Assembly: GCA_900557355.1 (NCBI GenBank)
Contig: USSR01000507.1
Coordinates: 1-5,265, forward strand
Source: an uncultured Bacteroides sp.
GTDB taxonomy: Bacteria; Bacteroidota; Bacteroidia; Bacteroidales; Bacteroidaceae
Length of the DNA: 5,265 nucleotides
Reading direction: 5' to 3'
Positions within the stretch are counted from its first letter, which is position 1. The number at the start of each line of letters is the position of its first letter. The position numbers and the translations under genes were made by a program. The notes under the pieces are model-generated. The model saw only the letters and a program-made list of their open reading frames with translations. It was not told the DNA's origin and ran no database searches. Shown piece after piece: positions 1-5,265 of the stretch.

Positions 1-77
1 ATTTGTTTGTATTGTCACGGAAGATCAACCAGGATGAGAAAAAAGATGAAATATTTTGGGATAATAGTTGTAAGTGA
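1..77 (+). other. Left edge; possible tail of an upstream gene
   Basis: No gene can be assigned firmly here. All three forward frames are open at the left edge. The frame starting at base 3 reads 24 codons to a TGA at 75-77 and gives a hydrophobic start followed by a charged tail (LFVLSRKINQDEKKDE...), which would fit the C-terminus of a protein. The frame starting at base 2 stops earlier, at 35-37 (FVCIVTEDQPG). The sequence does not decide between them, and either could be noncoding. The minus strand has no ATG start in the first 149 bases, so a divergent gene starting here is unlikely. Confidence 0.2.
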
Positions 78-97
78 GAGATTTTATTATACTTTTG
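68..97 (+). promoter_or_regulatory. Bacteroides-type promoter for the DUF2795-like gene
   Basis: TACTTTTG at 90-97 matches the Bacteroides -7 consensus TAnnTTTG exactly. A TTG at 68-70, 19 bases upstream, fits the -33 element with the expected 19-21 base spacing. Transcription would start near 102-106, leaving a 5' leader of about 45 bases that is A/T-rich and has no Shine-Dalgarno sequence, as is usual in this phylum. The match is by eye to the known consensus. Confidence 0.6.
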
Positions 98-149
98 CCG
101 AAAAATAGAAAGTAGGACTTAATATTCACAATTTTAATACTTAGAACTT

Positions 150-371
150 ATGTATTGGACATTGGAATTAGCATCTAAACTGGAAGATGCTCCCTGGCCG
201 GCAACCAAGGACGAATTAATCGATTATGCCATACGTTCGGGCGCTCCGCTTGAAGTGATTGAAAATTTGCAGGAAATGGAAGATGAAGGCGATATTTATG
301 AGAGCATCGAAGATATATGGCCCGACTATCCGAGCAAAGAGGATTTCTTCTTTAACGAAGAGGAGTATTAG
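150..371 (+). CDS. Small acidic DUF2795-like protein
   Basis: The gene encodes a 73-residue protein of unknown function. Residues 15-57 fit the DUF2795 pattern: a Pro-Ala-x-x-(K/E)-(D/E)-(E)-L-I-x-x-A segment (PATKDELIDYA, 17-27), then a Gly-Ala-Pro turn (31-33) and a leucine-containing helix (VIENLQEMEDEG, 36-47). The protein is very acidic: I count 22 Asp/Glu against 4 Lys/Arg. It ends in an aromatic-acidic tail (EDFFFNEEEY, 64-73). It has no signal peptide or membrane segment, so it should be cytoplasmic. The ATG at 150 is the only sensible start and lies about 45 bases after a good promoter. A terminator-like hairpin follows, so it is probably monocistronic. Small near-identical proteins are, from memory, widespread in Bacteroidales, which suggests a housekeeping role. 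The family assignment is recognition by eye and no biochemical role is known to me. Confidence 0.85.
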   Translation: MYWTLELASKLEDAPWPATKDELIDYAIRSGAPLEVIENLQEMEDEGDIYESIEDIWPDYPSKEDFFFNEEEY

Positions 372-409
372 ATACGCTTTTTAAAGCCTTGCCATACCTA
401 AGGGGATAC

Positions 410-438
410 GAGGTAGTTAACACATAGAAAGAGGTAGT
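410..438 (+). repeat. Direct repeat GAGGTAGT, two copies
   Basis: GAGGTAGT occurs at 410-417 and again at 431-438, 21 bases apart start to start. The second copy lies in the 5' arm of the hairpin at 428-479. Because the two are identical, the 3' arm of that hairpin (ATTGCCTC, 469-476) could pair with either copy when G-U pairs are allowed. It may be chance, or it may allow two alternative RNA folds. Confidence 0.35.
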
Positions 439-482
439 CCGTAAAATCTGTTTTCGACAGGTTAATGGATTGCCTCTTTTTT
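428..482 (+). terminator. Hairpin with T-run after the DUF2795-like gene
   Basis: Arms AAAGAGGTAGTCC (428-440) and GGATTGCCTCTTT (467-479) form 13 continuous RNA pairs, two of them G-U. The region between them contains a second small hairpin (CTGT at 448-451 with ACAG at 457-460). The 3' arm runs into six T's (477-482). This is the form of a Rho-independent terminator and sits 56 bases after the stop codon at 371. Its end is only 14 bases before the helicase ATG, so it may also act as a leader structure or attenuator for the helicase. Confidence 0.65.
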
Positions 483-489
483 ATATTTG
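482..489 (+). promoter_or_regulatory. -7-like element immediately before the helicase start
   Basis: TATATTTG matches TAnnTTTG exactly and is the only such match between the DUF2795-like gene and the helicase ATG at 497. No TTG lies at the expected -33 distance; the region around 460-463 reads GGTT. If used, transcription would start at about 493-497, at or within a few bases of the start codon, giving a leaderless or nearly leaderless mRNA. A chance match in a T-rich terminator tail is the alternative. Confidence 0.35.
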
Positions 490-496
490 TTCCATT

Positions 497-2938
497 ATGA
501 CTGAAACACAAGAAGAAACGGTACGCCGCTTGCCGGAATTGAAAGAACGGCATTTGCCCGGAGATTGCCGGGAAGCGGTGCATACACTGTTAAAAGGGAC
601 TTACGGGTACGAACAATTTCGTGACCTAGAAGTGTATGACGACTTATTCAAGGGGAAAGAGACGCTCCACGTTTCGCAGGGGCAATTGATAGAAAGTGTC
701 ATTGTTGAAGCGGAAAAGGCACGGAATGGGGAAACGGATGTGGATAATATTCTGCTGACAGCACCTACCGGGGCTGGAAAATCCTTATTGTTCCAATTGC
801 CTGGTATCTATCTGGGCAATGAATACGGGTTGCTTACTATTGTTGTATCTCCTCTGAAGGCACTGATTGTGGATCAGGTGGAAGGTTTACAAGATTTGGG
901 ATACACACGCGTAGCGTATGCTTCTTCCGATTTATCGCCTGAGCAAAAGAATGAGGTATATCGGCAGGTGCGTGAAGGTGAGGTGGACTTGTTTTATCTT
1001 TCGCCGGAATTATTGCTTTCATATGATATCAAGCACTTCGCGGGTGAGCGTCGTATTGGTTTGGTTGTAGTGGATGAGGCTCATACAGTAACTACTTGGG
1101 GTAAAGAGTTCCGGGTGGACTATTGGTTCTTGGGACGTTATCTGCAAGGTCTGAAGAAGAGTCTGGGCTATGCATTTCCGCTTTTTGCACTGACGGCTAC
1201 TGCTGTCTGGAATCCGAAAGGAGGCAACGATATGGTGTTCGAAACGATTCGTTCATTGCAAATGGAACCGTGTGTGCTCTATGCAGGTACGGTGAAACGT
1301 AGGAATATCGGATTCGATATCCGTCAGATGGAAATAGAAGAAGGCGAAACGTACGATAAAGCCAAACAGCGTGTAGTGGCTGGCCGTGTAGATGATTTCC
1401 TCGACGGGCATAAAACGATTCTTTATTATCCTTTTGCGGGTGGCATCGATATGCGTCTGAAGACGTGGGTACAACCTGCTGATTGGCGTTTGGTAGCTTC
1501 TTACTATGGCAAGAAGGACAAGGAACAGAAAGCAGCAATTGTACAGGAGTTCAAGGAAGGAGAGAAGCGTATGATTGTAGCCACAAAGGCATTCGGTATG
1601 GGTGTGGATATCAGCGACATCGACCGGGTATATCATGTGGCACCTTCCAGTACCTTTGTGGATTATATACAGGAGATAGGACGTGCGGCGCGTGATACGG
1701 ATATTCATGGCGTTTCGGCAACGGATTATCATGAACGTGACTTTTATTATATGAAACGCCTGCATATGGCGGGTAATATAGCACAGGAACAGTTGGCGTT
1801 GATACTGAAAAAGCTGATGGAAGTATATCGGATGAAAGGCGAAAAGCAAGAAATGCTGGTGTCTTTGTCCGACTTCGAATTTGTGGTGAAATTGCCGCGA
1901 ATGAAAAACAAGCTGGAATACGAGGCAGAATTGGGACAGTTGATTAAGACAGCTTTATTATGGTTGGAAGATGATTTGAGCCATCGTTACGGAAAGAAGT
2001 TGTTGGAGGTCAGTCCGCAGAATCTATTGACGGAAGGATATATCCAGGATAAGACAGGCGATGTTTTTATTCGTGAATTCAAAGATTATCTTACTAAAGT
2101 GGAAGGTACGGAAGACGTGTACACAGCACGTCTGGAAAAACTGTGGGAAGAGCGCTTCGCTGAGTTGGGTTATCGGGAATTTAAGCAAAAATTGAATAGT
2201 GGAACATTGTGGGAAGGCTCTCGTGCAGTATCTGTTGGTAAGCATGAGGTTTTGCTGAAAGAAGATGCCACCGTAATTCGTCAACGGATGGATGCACTGT
2301 TCAATAGCTTGAAGACTCTGCTTGTCGATAAGTTACGGAAGACAAAAGGACGTTTTGATGAAGAAGAATTGCGTGCGGTCTTTGCCGAACATGGTATGGA
2401 TGTACCATCGGCAAAACGCTTTATTGGCTCGTTGCTGGAGTCACGTACAGAAGAGGGACGCAGTGTGAGCTATATCAGTAGTGTGAAAAAGAAGGATTCC
2501 AACGAACTCTCTTTTACAGTGACAAAAGGGTTTGACCTTTTGTTATCCCGCTATCAGAAACTATTCAGTCAACGTATTGTCGGTAAAAAAGGAGATCGTT
2601 TATTGTTTTACAGTACGCCATTCTCTGATCTGAATATGCTGCTTAACCTGCTTTCTATGCTCGACTGTCTTTCATTCAGCGTCGAAGGAGGGGGTACACC
2701 TTGTGTGCTGGTATGTTTCGATGATCCGAAGAGCCTGCAACAGATCGCATCTTCCGATGAATATCACAATTTGATTCTTGAGAATAATGAACAGGTGTTC
2801 CAGGAACAGATCGCACTGTTTTCCTTCTTCTTCGGGACGGATGGAATGGACGATGCGAAGCGTTGGGATTTTATTGAAGACTATTTTACCGGAATGGGAG
2901 TAGAGGAGCTGAAAGTGAAATACGCTACTCCATCATAA
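497..2938 (+). CDS. RecQ-like superfamily 2 DNA helicase, zinc-cluster lacking
   Basis: This encodes an 813-residue cytoplasmic ATP-dependent helicase. Visible motifs, in order, are motif I APTGAGKS (89-96), Ia SPLKAL (118-123), LSPE (168-171), motif II DEAH (193-196), a RecQ-like aromatic loop TVTTWGKEFRVDYW (197-210), motif III ALTATA (231-236), motif V ATKAFGMGVDISD (362-374) and motif VI QEIGRAARD (392-400). The aromatic loop and motif VI place it nearest RecQ, so 3'-5' DNA unwinding is the inferred activity. True RecQ proteins carry four zinc-binding cysteines after motif VI. Here only C724, C736 and C740 lie beyond residue 400, so that domain is absent or replaced. The 400 residues after motif VI are long, charged and unrecognised, and I see no HRDC domain. 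I chose the ATG at 497 because the in-frame TTG at 470 lies inside the terminator stem. No Shine-Dalgarno sequence is present. It could act in DNA repair or in phage defence, but no neighbour supports either. Confidence 0.88.
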   Translation: MTETQEETVRRLPELKERHLPGDCREAVHTLLKGTYGYEQFRDLEVYDDLFKGKETLHVSQGQLIESVIVEAEKARNGETDVDNILLTAPTGAGKSLLFQLPGIYLGNEYGLLTIVVSPLKALIVDQVEGLQDLGYTRVAYASSDLSPEQKNEVYRQVREGEVDLFYLSPELLLSYDIKHFAGERRIGLVVVDEAHTVTTWGKEFRVDYWFLGRYLQGLKKSLGYAFPLFALTATAVWNPKGGNDMVFETIRSLQMEPCVLYAGTVKRRNIGFDIRQMEIEEGETYDKAKQRVVAGRVDDFLDGHKTILYYPFAGGIDMRLKTWVQPADWRLVASYYGKKDKEQKAAIVQEFKEGEKRMIVATKAFGMGVDISDIDRVYHVAPSSTFVDYIQEIGRAARDTDIHGVSATDYHERDFYYMKRLHMAGNIAQEQLALILKKLMEVYRMKGEKQEMLVSLSDFEFVVKLPRMKNKLEYEAELGQLIKTALLWLEDDLSHRYGKKLLEVSPQNLLTEGYIQDKTGDVFIREFKDYLTKVEGTEDVYTARLEKLWEERFAELGYREFKQKLNSGTLWEGSRAVSVGKHEVLLKEDATVIRQRMDALFNSLKTLLVDKLRKTKGRFDEEELRAVFAEHGMDVPSAKRFIGSLLESRTEEGRSVSYISSVKKKDSNELSFTVTKGFDLLLSRYQKLFSQRIVGKKGDRLLFYSTPFSDLNMLLNLLSMLDCLSFSVEGGGTPCVLVCFDDPKSLQQIASSDEYHNLILENNEQVFQEQIALFSFFFGTDGMDDAKRWDFIEDYFTGMGVEELKVKYATPS

Positions 2939-2965
2939 AAGATTGCACCACATAACTTTATATTT

Positions 2966-3124
2966 AGAGGAGGTTGTGTCAAAAGTAAGAATCACTATCA
3001 TTTCGCTCTGTCATCCTGAACGTAGTGAAGGATCTACTCCCCTGAATGCACAGAGAAGAGATCCTTCGACAAGCTCAGGATGACAAAATGATACGCTTGT
3101 CAGAGTTTCGACACAACCTCCTCT
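2966..3124. repeat. 159-bp imperfect inverted repeat (REP/MITE-like)
   Basis: Outer arms AGAGGAGGTTGTGTC (2966-2980) and GACACAACCTCCTCT (3110-3124) are perfect 15-bp complements. Three inner blocks also pair perfectly: TATCATTT (2996-3003) with 3086-3093, GTCATCCTGA (3010-3019) with 3075-3084, and GAAGGATCT (3027-3035) with 3059-3067. The loop is about 23 bases. The inner core (CATCCTGA, then seven variable bases, then GAAGGATCT) belongs to a palindrome type that I recall as dispersed between genes in many Bacteroidetes and other bacteria. It contains no gene and no transposase. TATTTA occurs beside it on the left (2961-2966) and 7 bases beyond it on the right (3132-3137), too offset for a convincing target duplication. 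Confidence 0.8.
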
Positions 3125-3130
3125 TTTTTT
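2966..3130 (+). terminator. Terminator of the helicase gene formed by the inverted repeat
   Basis: The 15-bp outer stem of the inverted repeat is followed directly by seven T's (3124-3130), so on the plus strand it has terminator form, starting 27 bases after the helicase stop codon. On the minus strand the sequence after the stem reads CTCTAAATATAAAG, without a T-run, so it would be a weaker intrinsic terminator for the convergent AraC gene. The loop is unusually long for a terminator, but the inner pairing blocks would close it. Confidence 0.55.
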
Positions 3131-3144
3131 GTATTTATTAGAGT

Positions 3145-4008
3145 TTAATCATCTTCGCTTTGTGTCTCCTCTGAGTCCGTTCTTCTTGATAATCTATACT
3201 GTTTGGGTGGTATGCCTACATATTGCTTAAAGTACTTGCGGAAAGTAAATTGTTCCGGGAAGTTCAGTTCTCCGGCTATTTCTTTTATACTTTTCTGAGA
3301 TTTTTCAAGCAGTAGTTTGGCGTTGACGATAGTGATGGCAACAATCCATTCAGACGGCGTTTGTCCTGTTTTCTGTTTGATGATGGAGGTGAAGTGTCCT
3401 GTTGAGAGCTTTGCTTCTTCGGCATAGAAAGCCACTGTACGTTTGGTTTTATAGTTCATGTGCAGGGAATAGATGAAGTTATAGACTACTGACTCACTCT
3501 TTCCAATAGTCTCGGACTTGACAATTCTCTCACGAAAATAGATACTGATTACTTCCAGCAATGTTTCTTGTTCAATTAGCTGTATCATGTGGCGGATTAA
3601 GGTCGCTTCTTCTTCTGTAACAGGGTTCTGTACCGACTGCCTCTTTTTGTCAATAAGCTCCTTTTGGTGAATGATAAACTGTATGTCATCTTCTACCAAT
3701 TGCAGACATGGGCTGTTGCGTAGCTTTAGATGAAGAATCGTATCGATAATAGAGTGAATGACGGAATAGAACACCTCTATTTCATCAATAATATGTATTC
3801 CTTTGAAATCAGGGCTTTGCGATACCTTATAAATCGTTACCAGCGGACTGATGATGTAGAGTGTTCCTCTTTTCATCTGGTATAGCTGGTCGTTTATTAA
3901 AACCTCCGATGAACCCTCCAGACATAAAAATAGCCCGGATTTATTTCTGTATTCAGGTATGAAGTTGCTGAGAAGCACTTCCATCTTGTCAAAGTCGATA
4001 GTATCCAT
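3145..4008 (-). CDS. AraC-family transcriptional regulator
   Basis: This encodes a 287-residue DNA-binding regulator. The C-terminal region (about 175-273) is a double helix-turn-helix AraC domain. The first motif is TVAFYAEEAKLSTGHFTSIIKQ (191-212, followed by KTGQTPSEW). The second is IKEIAGELNFPEQFTFRKYF (241-260), ending in the characteristic VGIPPKQYR (264-272). The N-terminal part (about 22-75) is strand-rich, with a GTLYIISP segment (48-55) as in cupin-like sensing domains of AraC proteins. The middle (75-170) looks helical and may mediate dimerisation. It ends in an acidic tail (DSEETQSEDD). No signal peptide or membrane segment is seen. Start ATG (complement of 4006-4008) lies about 20 bases after a -7 element. 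It is divergent from a TolC-family gene, which it most likely controls; the ligand is unknown. It converges with the helicase gene on the other side. Confidence 0.9.
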   Translation of the reverse strand: MDTIDFDKMEVLLSNFIPEYRNKSGLFLCLEGSSEVLINDQLYQMKRGTLYIISPLVTIYKVSQSPDFKGIHIIDEIEVFYSVIHSIIDTILHLKLRNSPCLQLVEDDIQFIIHQKELIDKKRQSVQNPVTEEEATLIRHMIQLIEQETLLEVISIYFRERIVKSETIGKSESVVYNFIYSLHMNYKTKRTVAFYAEEAKLSTGHFTSIIKQKTGQTPSEWIVAITIVNAKLLLEKSQKSIKEIAGELNFPEQFTFRKYFKQYVGIPPKQYRLSRRTDSEETQSEDD

Positions 4009-4028
4009 TAGTAACTTCTATTTTGGGG

Positions 4029-4036
4029 CAAAAATA
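4029..4036 (-). promoter_or_regulatory. -7 element for the AraC gene
   Basis: Read on the minus strand this is TATTTTTG, an exact match to TAnnTTTG. It lies 20 bases before the ATG, giving a predicted leader of about 12-18 bases. No clear TTG is present at the -33 distance, which would suit a promoter that needs an activator or has weak basal activity. Confidence 0.45.
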
Positions 4037-4070
4037 CAAAATGACATATTTATATCCTATAAAAAGAGGG

Positions 4071-4087
4071 CGATTTAAATAAAATCG
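4071..4087. promoter_or_regulatory. Inverted repeat CGATTT-N5-AAATCG, possible operator
   Basis: CGATTT (4071-4076) and AAATCG (4082-4087) are perfect 6-bp complements separated by AAATA. The site lies in the divergent AraC/TolC gap, about 35 bases upstream of the AraC -7 element. The symmetry would suit a dimeric regulator, though AraC proteins usually bind direct repeats. Chance occurrence in A/T-rich DNA is possible. Confidence 0.3.
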
Positions 4088-4114
4088 TTGAATTTGCTCA
4101 ATGAATGCTGCGCC

Positions 4115-4161
4115 TTGGCATTTTTTACCAGTTGCCAACCCTCTAACTTTGCATTGTCAAT
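4115..4161. promoter_or_regulatory. Candidate AraC operator: TTGNCAA repeats around the TolC promoter
   Basis: TTGCCAAC (4132-4139) and TTGTCAAT (4154-4161) match at six of eight bases and start 22 bases apart, about two helical turns, on the same face of the DNA. They bracket the -7 element of the TolC-like gene. An inverted copy, TTGGCA (4115-4120), pairs with TGCCAA (4133-4138). A looser relative, TTGCTCAAT, lies at 4094-4102. AraC-family proteins commonly bind direct repeats of about this spacing near or over the promoter. The operator role is inference. Confidence 0.35.
4144..4151 (+). promoter_or_regulatory. -7 element for the TolC-like gene
   Basis: TAACTTTG is an exact match to TAnnTTTG. 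The -33 region holds a T-run (4121-4126) rather than a clear TTG. Transcription would start near 4156-4160, leaving a leader of about 40 bases whose end is A-rich (TTTAAAAACATACAGTT before the ATG), typical of Bacteroides translation starts without a Shine-Dalgarno sequence. The weak -33 region fits a promoter controlled by the divergent AraC protein. Confidence 0.5.
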
Positions 4162-4196
4162 TTGAATAAACAGTATTCATTTAAAAACATACAGTT

Positions 4197-5265
4197 ATGA
4201 TTAAGTATTTAAAAACAGTTTGTGCTTTGGCAAGCATTCTCATGGTGCCCTTATCAGTAAGTGGCCAGTTGACTTTAGATGAATGTCAGCGACTTGCGCA
4301 ACAGAATTATCCGCTTCTCAGGAAGTATGAGTTAATCAGGCAAACCACCTCTTATTCGGTGAAGAATATAAATAAAGGGTATTTGCCACAGTTCGCCTTT
4401 AACGGACAGGCCACTTATCAATCGGATGTGGCAACTCTTCCGGATGCGCTGAGTGATATGCTGGAGAGTAGTGGATATGATTACAAGGGCTTGAACAAAG
4501 ACCAGTATAAAATAGGTCTTGACCTGAATCAGGTGATTTGGGATGGTGGAAACCTGGAAGCACAGAAAAAAGTGGCCACGTTGCAAGGTGTCGCACAAAT
4601 GGCTCAGATGGATGTGGATATGTATGCCATCCGTGACCGAGTGAATAATCTGTTTTTCGGTATCCTTTTGATAGAAGATAAGATAGAGTTGAACGAAGAG
4701 TTGCAGACACTATTATCATCGAATAGCCGGAAGCTGGAATCAATGTTAGCAAACGGAACAGCCATGAAGGCAGATGTGGATGTGGTGAAGGCCGAGTATC
4801 TGGAAGCACGGCAGCAAATGACAGAACTCTTATCCATGAAAGAGAGCTATCAGAAAATGCTGTCAATCTTCATAGGCAAAGAAATAGACGCCGCATCTTC
4901 TTTACAAAAACCTGGCGCTGAAATGCCCGCTTCTTACGAGAACCTCCGTCCGGAACTGAGCCTCTTCGATACCCAGTTCTTGCAGACCAATGCCGAACTG
5001 AAATTGCTGAATGCCGGATTAAAACCTAAATTAAGTCTTTTTGCACAAGGATATTACGGCTATCCGGGATATGATATGTTCAATGATATGTTTAACCATG
5101 ACTGGACACTGAACGGCACGGTGGGCGTGCGCCTCAGTTGGAACATCAGTAAACTATATACGTATAAGCATGATAAGCGCAAGATAGCTTTGTCAGTCCG
5201 TCAGATAGAGACGAACCGTGATGTCTTCCTTTTTAACAATAGCCTGCTTTCTACTCAGGACGAAA
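4197..5265 (+). CDS. TolC-family outer-membrane efflux protein (C-terminus beyond window)
   Basis: The frame stays open for 356 codons to the right edge, so the 3' end is missing; the family is usually about 430-450 residues. Residues 1-23 are a signal peptide (basic start MIKYLK, hydrophobic ALASILMVPL, likely cleavage after VSG and before Q24). No lipobox is seen. Mature protein starts with QLTLDECQRLAQQNYP (24-39), the typical TolC/OEP opening. LNQVIWDGGNLEAQKK (110-125) is the strand-to-helix signature, and its like recurs in the second half as VRLSWNISKLYTYKHDK (311-327). Residues 126-225 are long amphipathic helices with the NGTAMKADVDVVKAEYLEARQ segment (186-206). It should form the trimeric outer-membrane and periplasmic tunnel of a tripartite efflux or type I secretion system. 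Adaptor and pump genes are expected downstream, outside the window. Substrate cannot be told. It is divergent from the AraC gene. Confidence 0.9.
   Translation, partial: MIKYLKTVCALASILMVPLSVSGQLTLDECQRLAQQNYPLLRKYELIRQTTSYSVKNINKGYLPQFAFNGQATYQSDVATLPDALSDMLESSGYDYKGLNKDQYKIGLDLNQVIWDGGNLEAQKKVATLQGVAQMAQMDVDMYAIRDRVNNLFFGILLIEDKIELNEELQTLLSSNSRKLESMLANGTAMKADVDVVKAEYLEARQQMTELLSMKESYQKMLSIFIGKEIDAASSLQKPGAEMPASYENLRPELSLFDTQFLQTNAELKLLNAGLKPKLSLFAQGYYGYPGYDMFNDMFNHDWTLNGTVGVRLSWNISKLYTYKHDKRKIALSVRQIETNRDVFLFNNSLLSTQDE

Noticed and set aside
470..496. An in-frame TTG at 470 that would add nine residues (MPLFYICSI) to the helicase
   Set aside because: It lies inside the 3' arm and T-run of the terminator hairpin, has no ribosome binding signal, and an ATG with a normal hydrophilic N-terminus follows at 497.
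465..500. A tiny ORF of 11 codons (ATG at 465, TGA at 498-500) overlapping the helicase ATG as ATGA
   Set aside because: It looks like a coupling leader peptide, but it sits in the terminator arm, has no ribosome binding signal and a composition set by the T-run; chance is likelier.
1253..1849. A 198-codon open frame on the minus strand inside the helicase gene
   Set aside because: The protein is low-complexity in character, matches nothing, and is explained as the shadow of a highly coding plus-strand frame with all motor motifs.
2961..3137. TATTTA on both sides of the inverted repeat as a target-site duplication
   Set aside because: The right copy is seven bases away from the repeat end and the motif is common in A/T-rich DNA, so it does not show transposition.
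2939..3144. CRISPR array or small RNA gene in the repeat-rich gap
   Set aside because: The repeats are one inverted pair, not regularly spaced direct repeats, and no separate promoter for an RNA gene is visible.
4399..4866. Minus-strand open frames of 88-155 codons within the TolC-like gene
   Set aside because: They are antisense to a clear TolC-family reading frame with signal peptide and family motifs, and give no recognisable protein.

Overview
The window looks like chromosomal DNA of a Bacteroides-type organism (Bacteroidales). The grounds are protein character (a small acidic DUF2795-like protein, a Bacteroides-style TolC-like protein, an AraC-type regulator), moderate-to-low GC, absence of clear Shine-Dalgarno sequences before the starts, and several exact matches to the Bacteroides -7 promoter element TAnnTTTG just upstream of genes. 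Species cannot be fixed from the sequence alone.

Layout. Positions 1-149 hold at most a short tail of an upstream gene, then a good promoter (68-97). A 73-residue acidic DUF2795-like gene follows (150-371). It is closed by a long hairpin with a T-run (428-482). Directly on the end of that hairpin sits a -7-like element, and eight bases later begins an 813-residue RecQ-like superfamily 2 helicase (497-2938). The helicase converges on an AraC-family regulator on the minus strand (3145-4008). Their shared 206-base gap is mostly a 159-base imperfect inverted repeat (2966-3124) that resembles dispersed Bacteroidetes palindromes and, on the plus strand, ends in seven T's like a terminator. The AraC gene is divergent from a TolC-family outer-membrane efflux protein (4197 to the window edge, C-terminus cut off). 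The 188-base divergent gap contains a -7 element for each gene and several small inverted and direct repeats that could be operators.

How the genes work together. The AraC/TolC pair is a common arrangement: a local regulator next to the first gene of an efflux operon, whose adaptor and inner-membrane pump would lie beyond the right edge. The helicase and the DUF2795-like gene are collinear but separated by a terminator-like hairpin, so they are probably separate transcripts. The helicase keeps the RecQ motor motifs but has no zinc-binding cysteine cluster and carries a long C-terminal region I do not recognise. No complete defence island, CRISPR array, RNA gene or transposase gene is visible. 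The most notable points are the atypical helicase, the fused terminator/promoter/start at 428-499, and the inverted repeat element.
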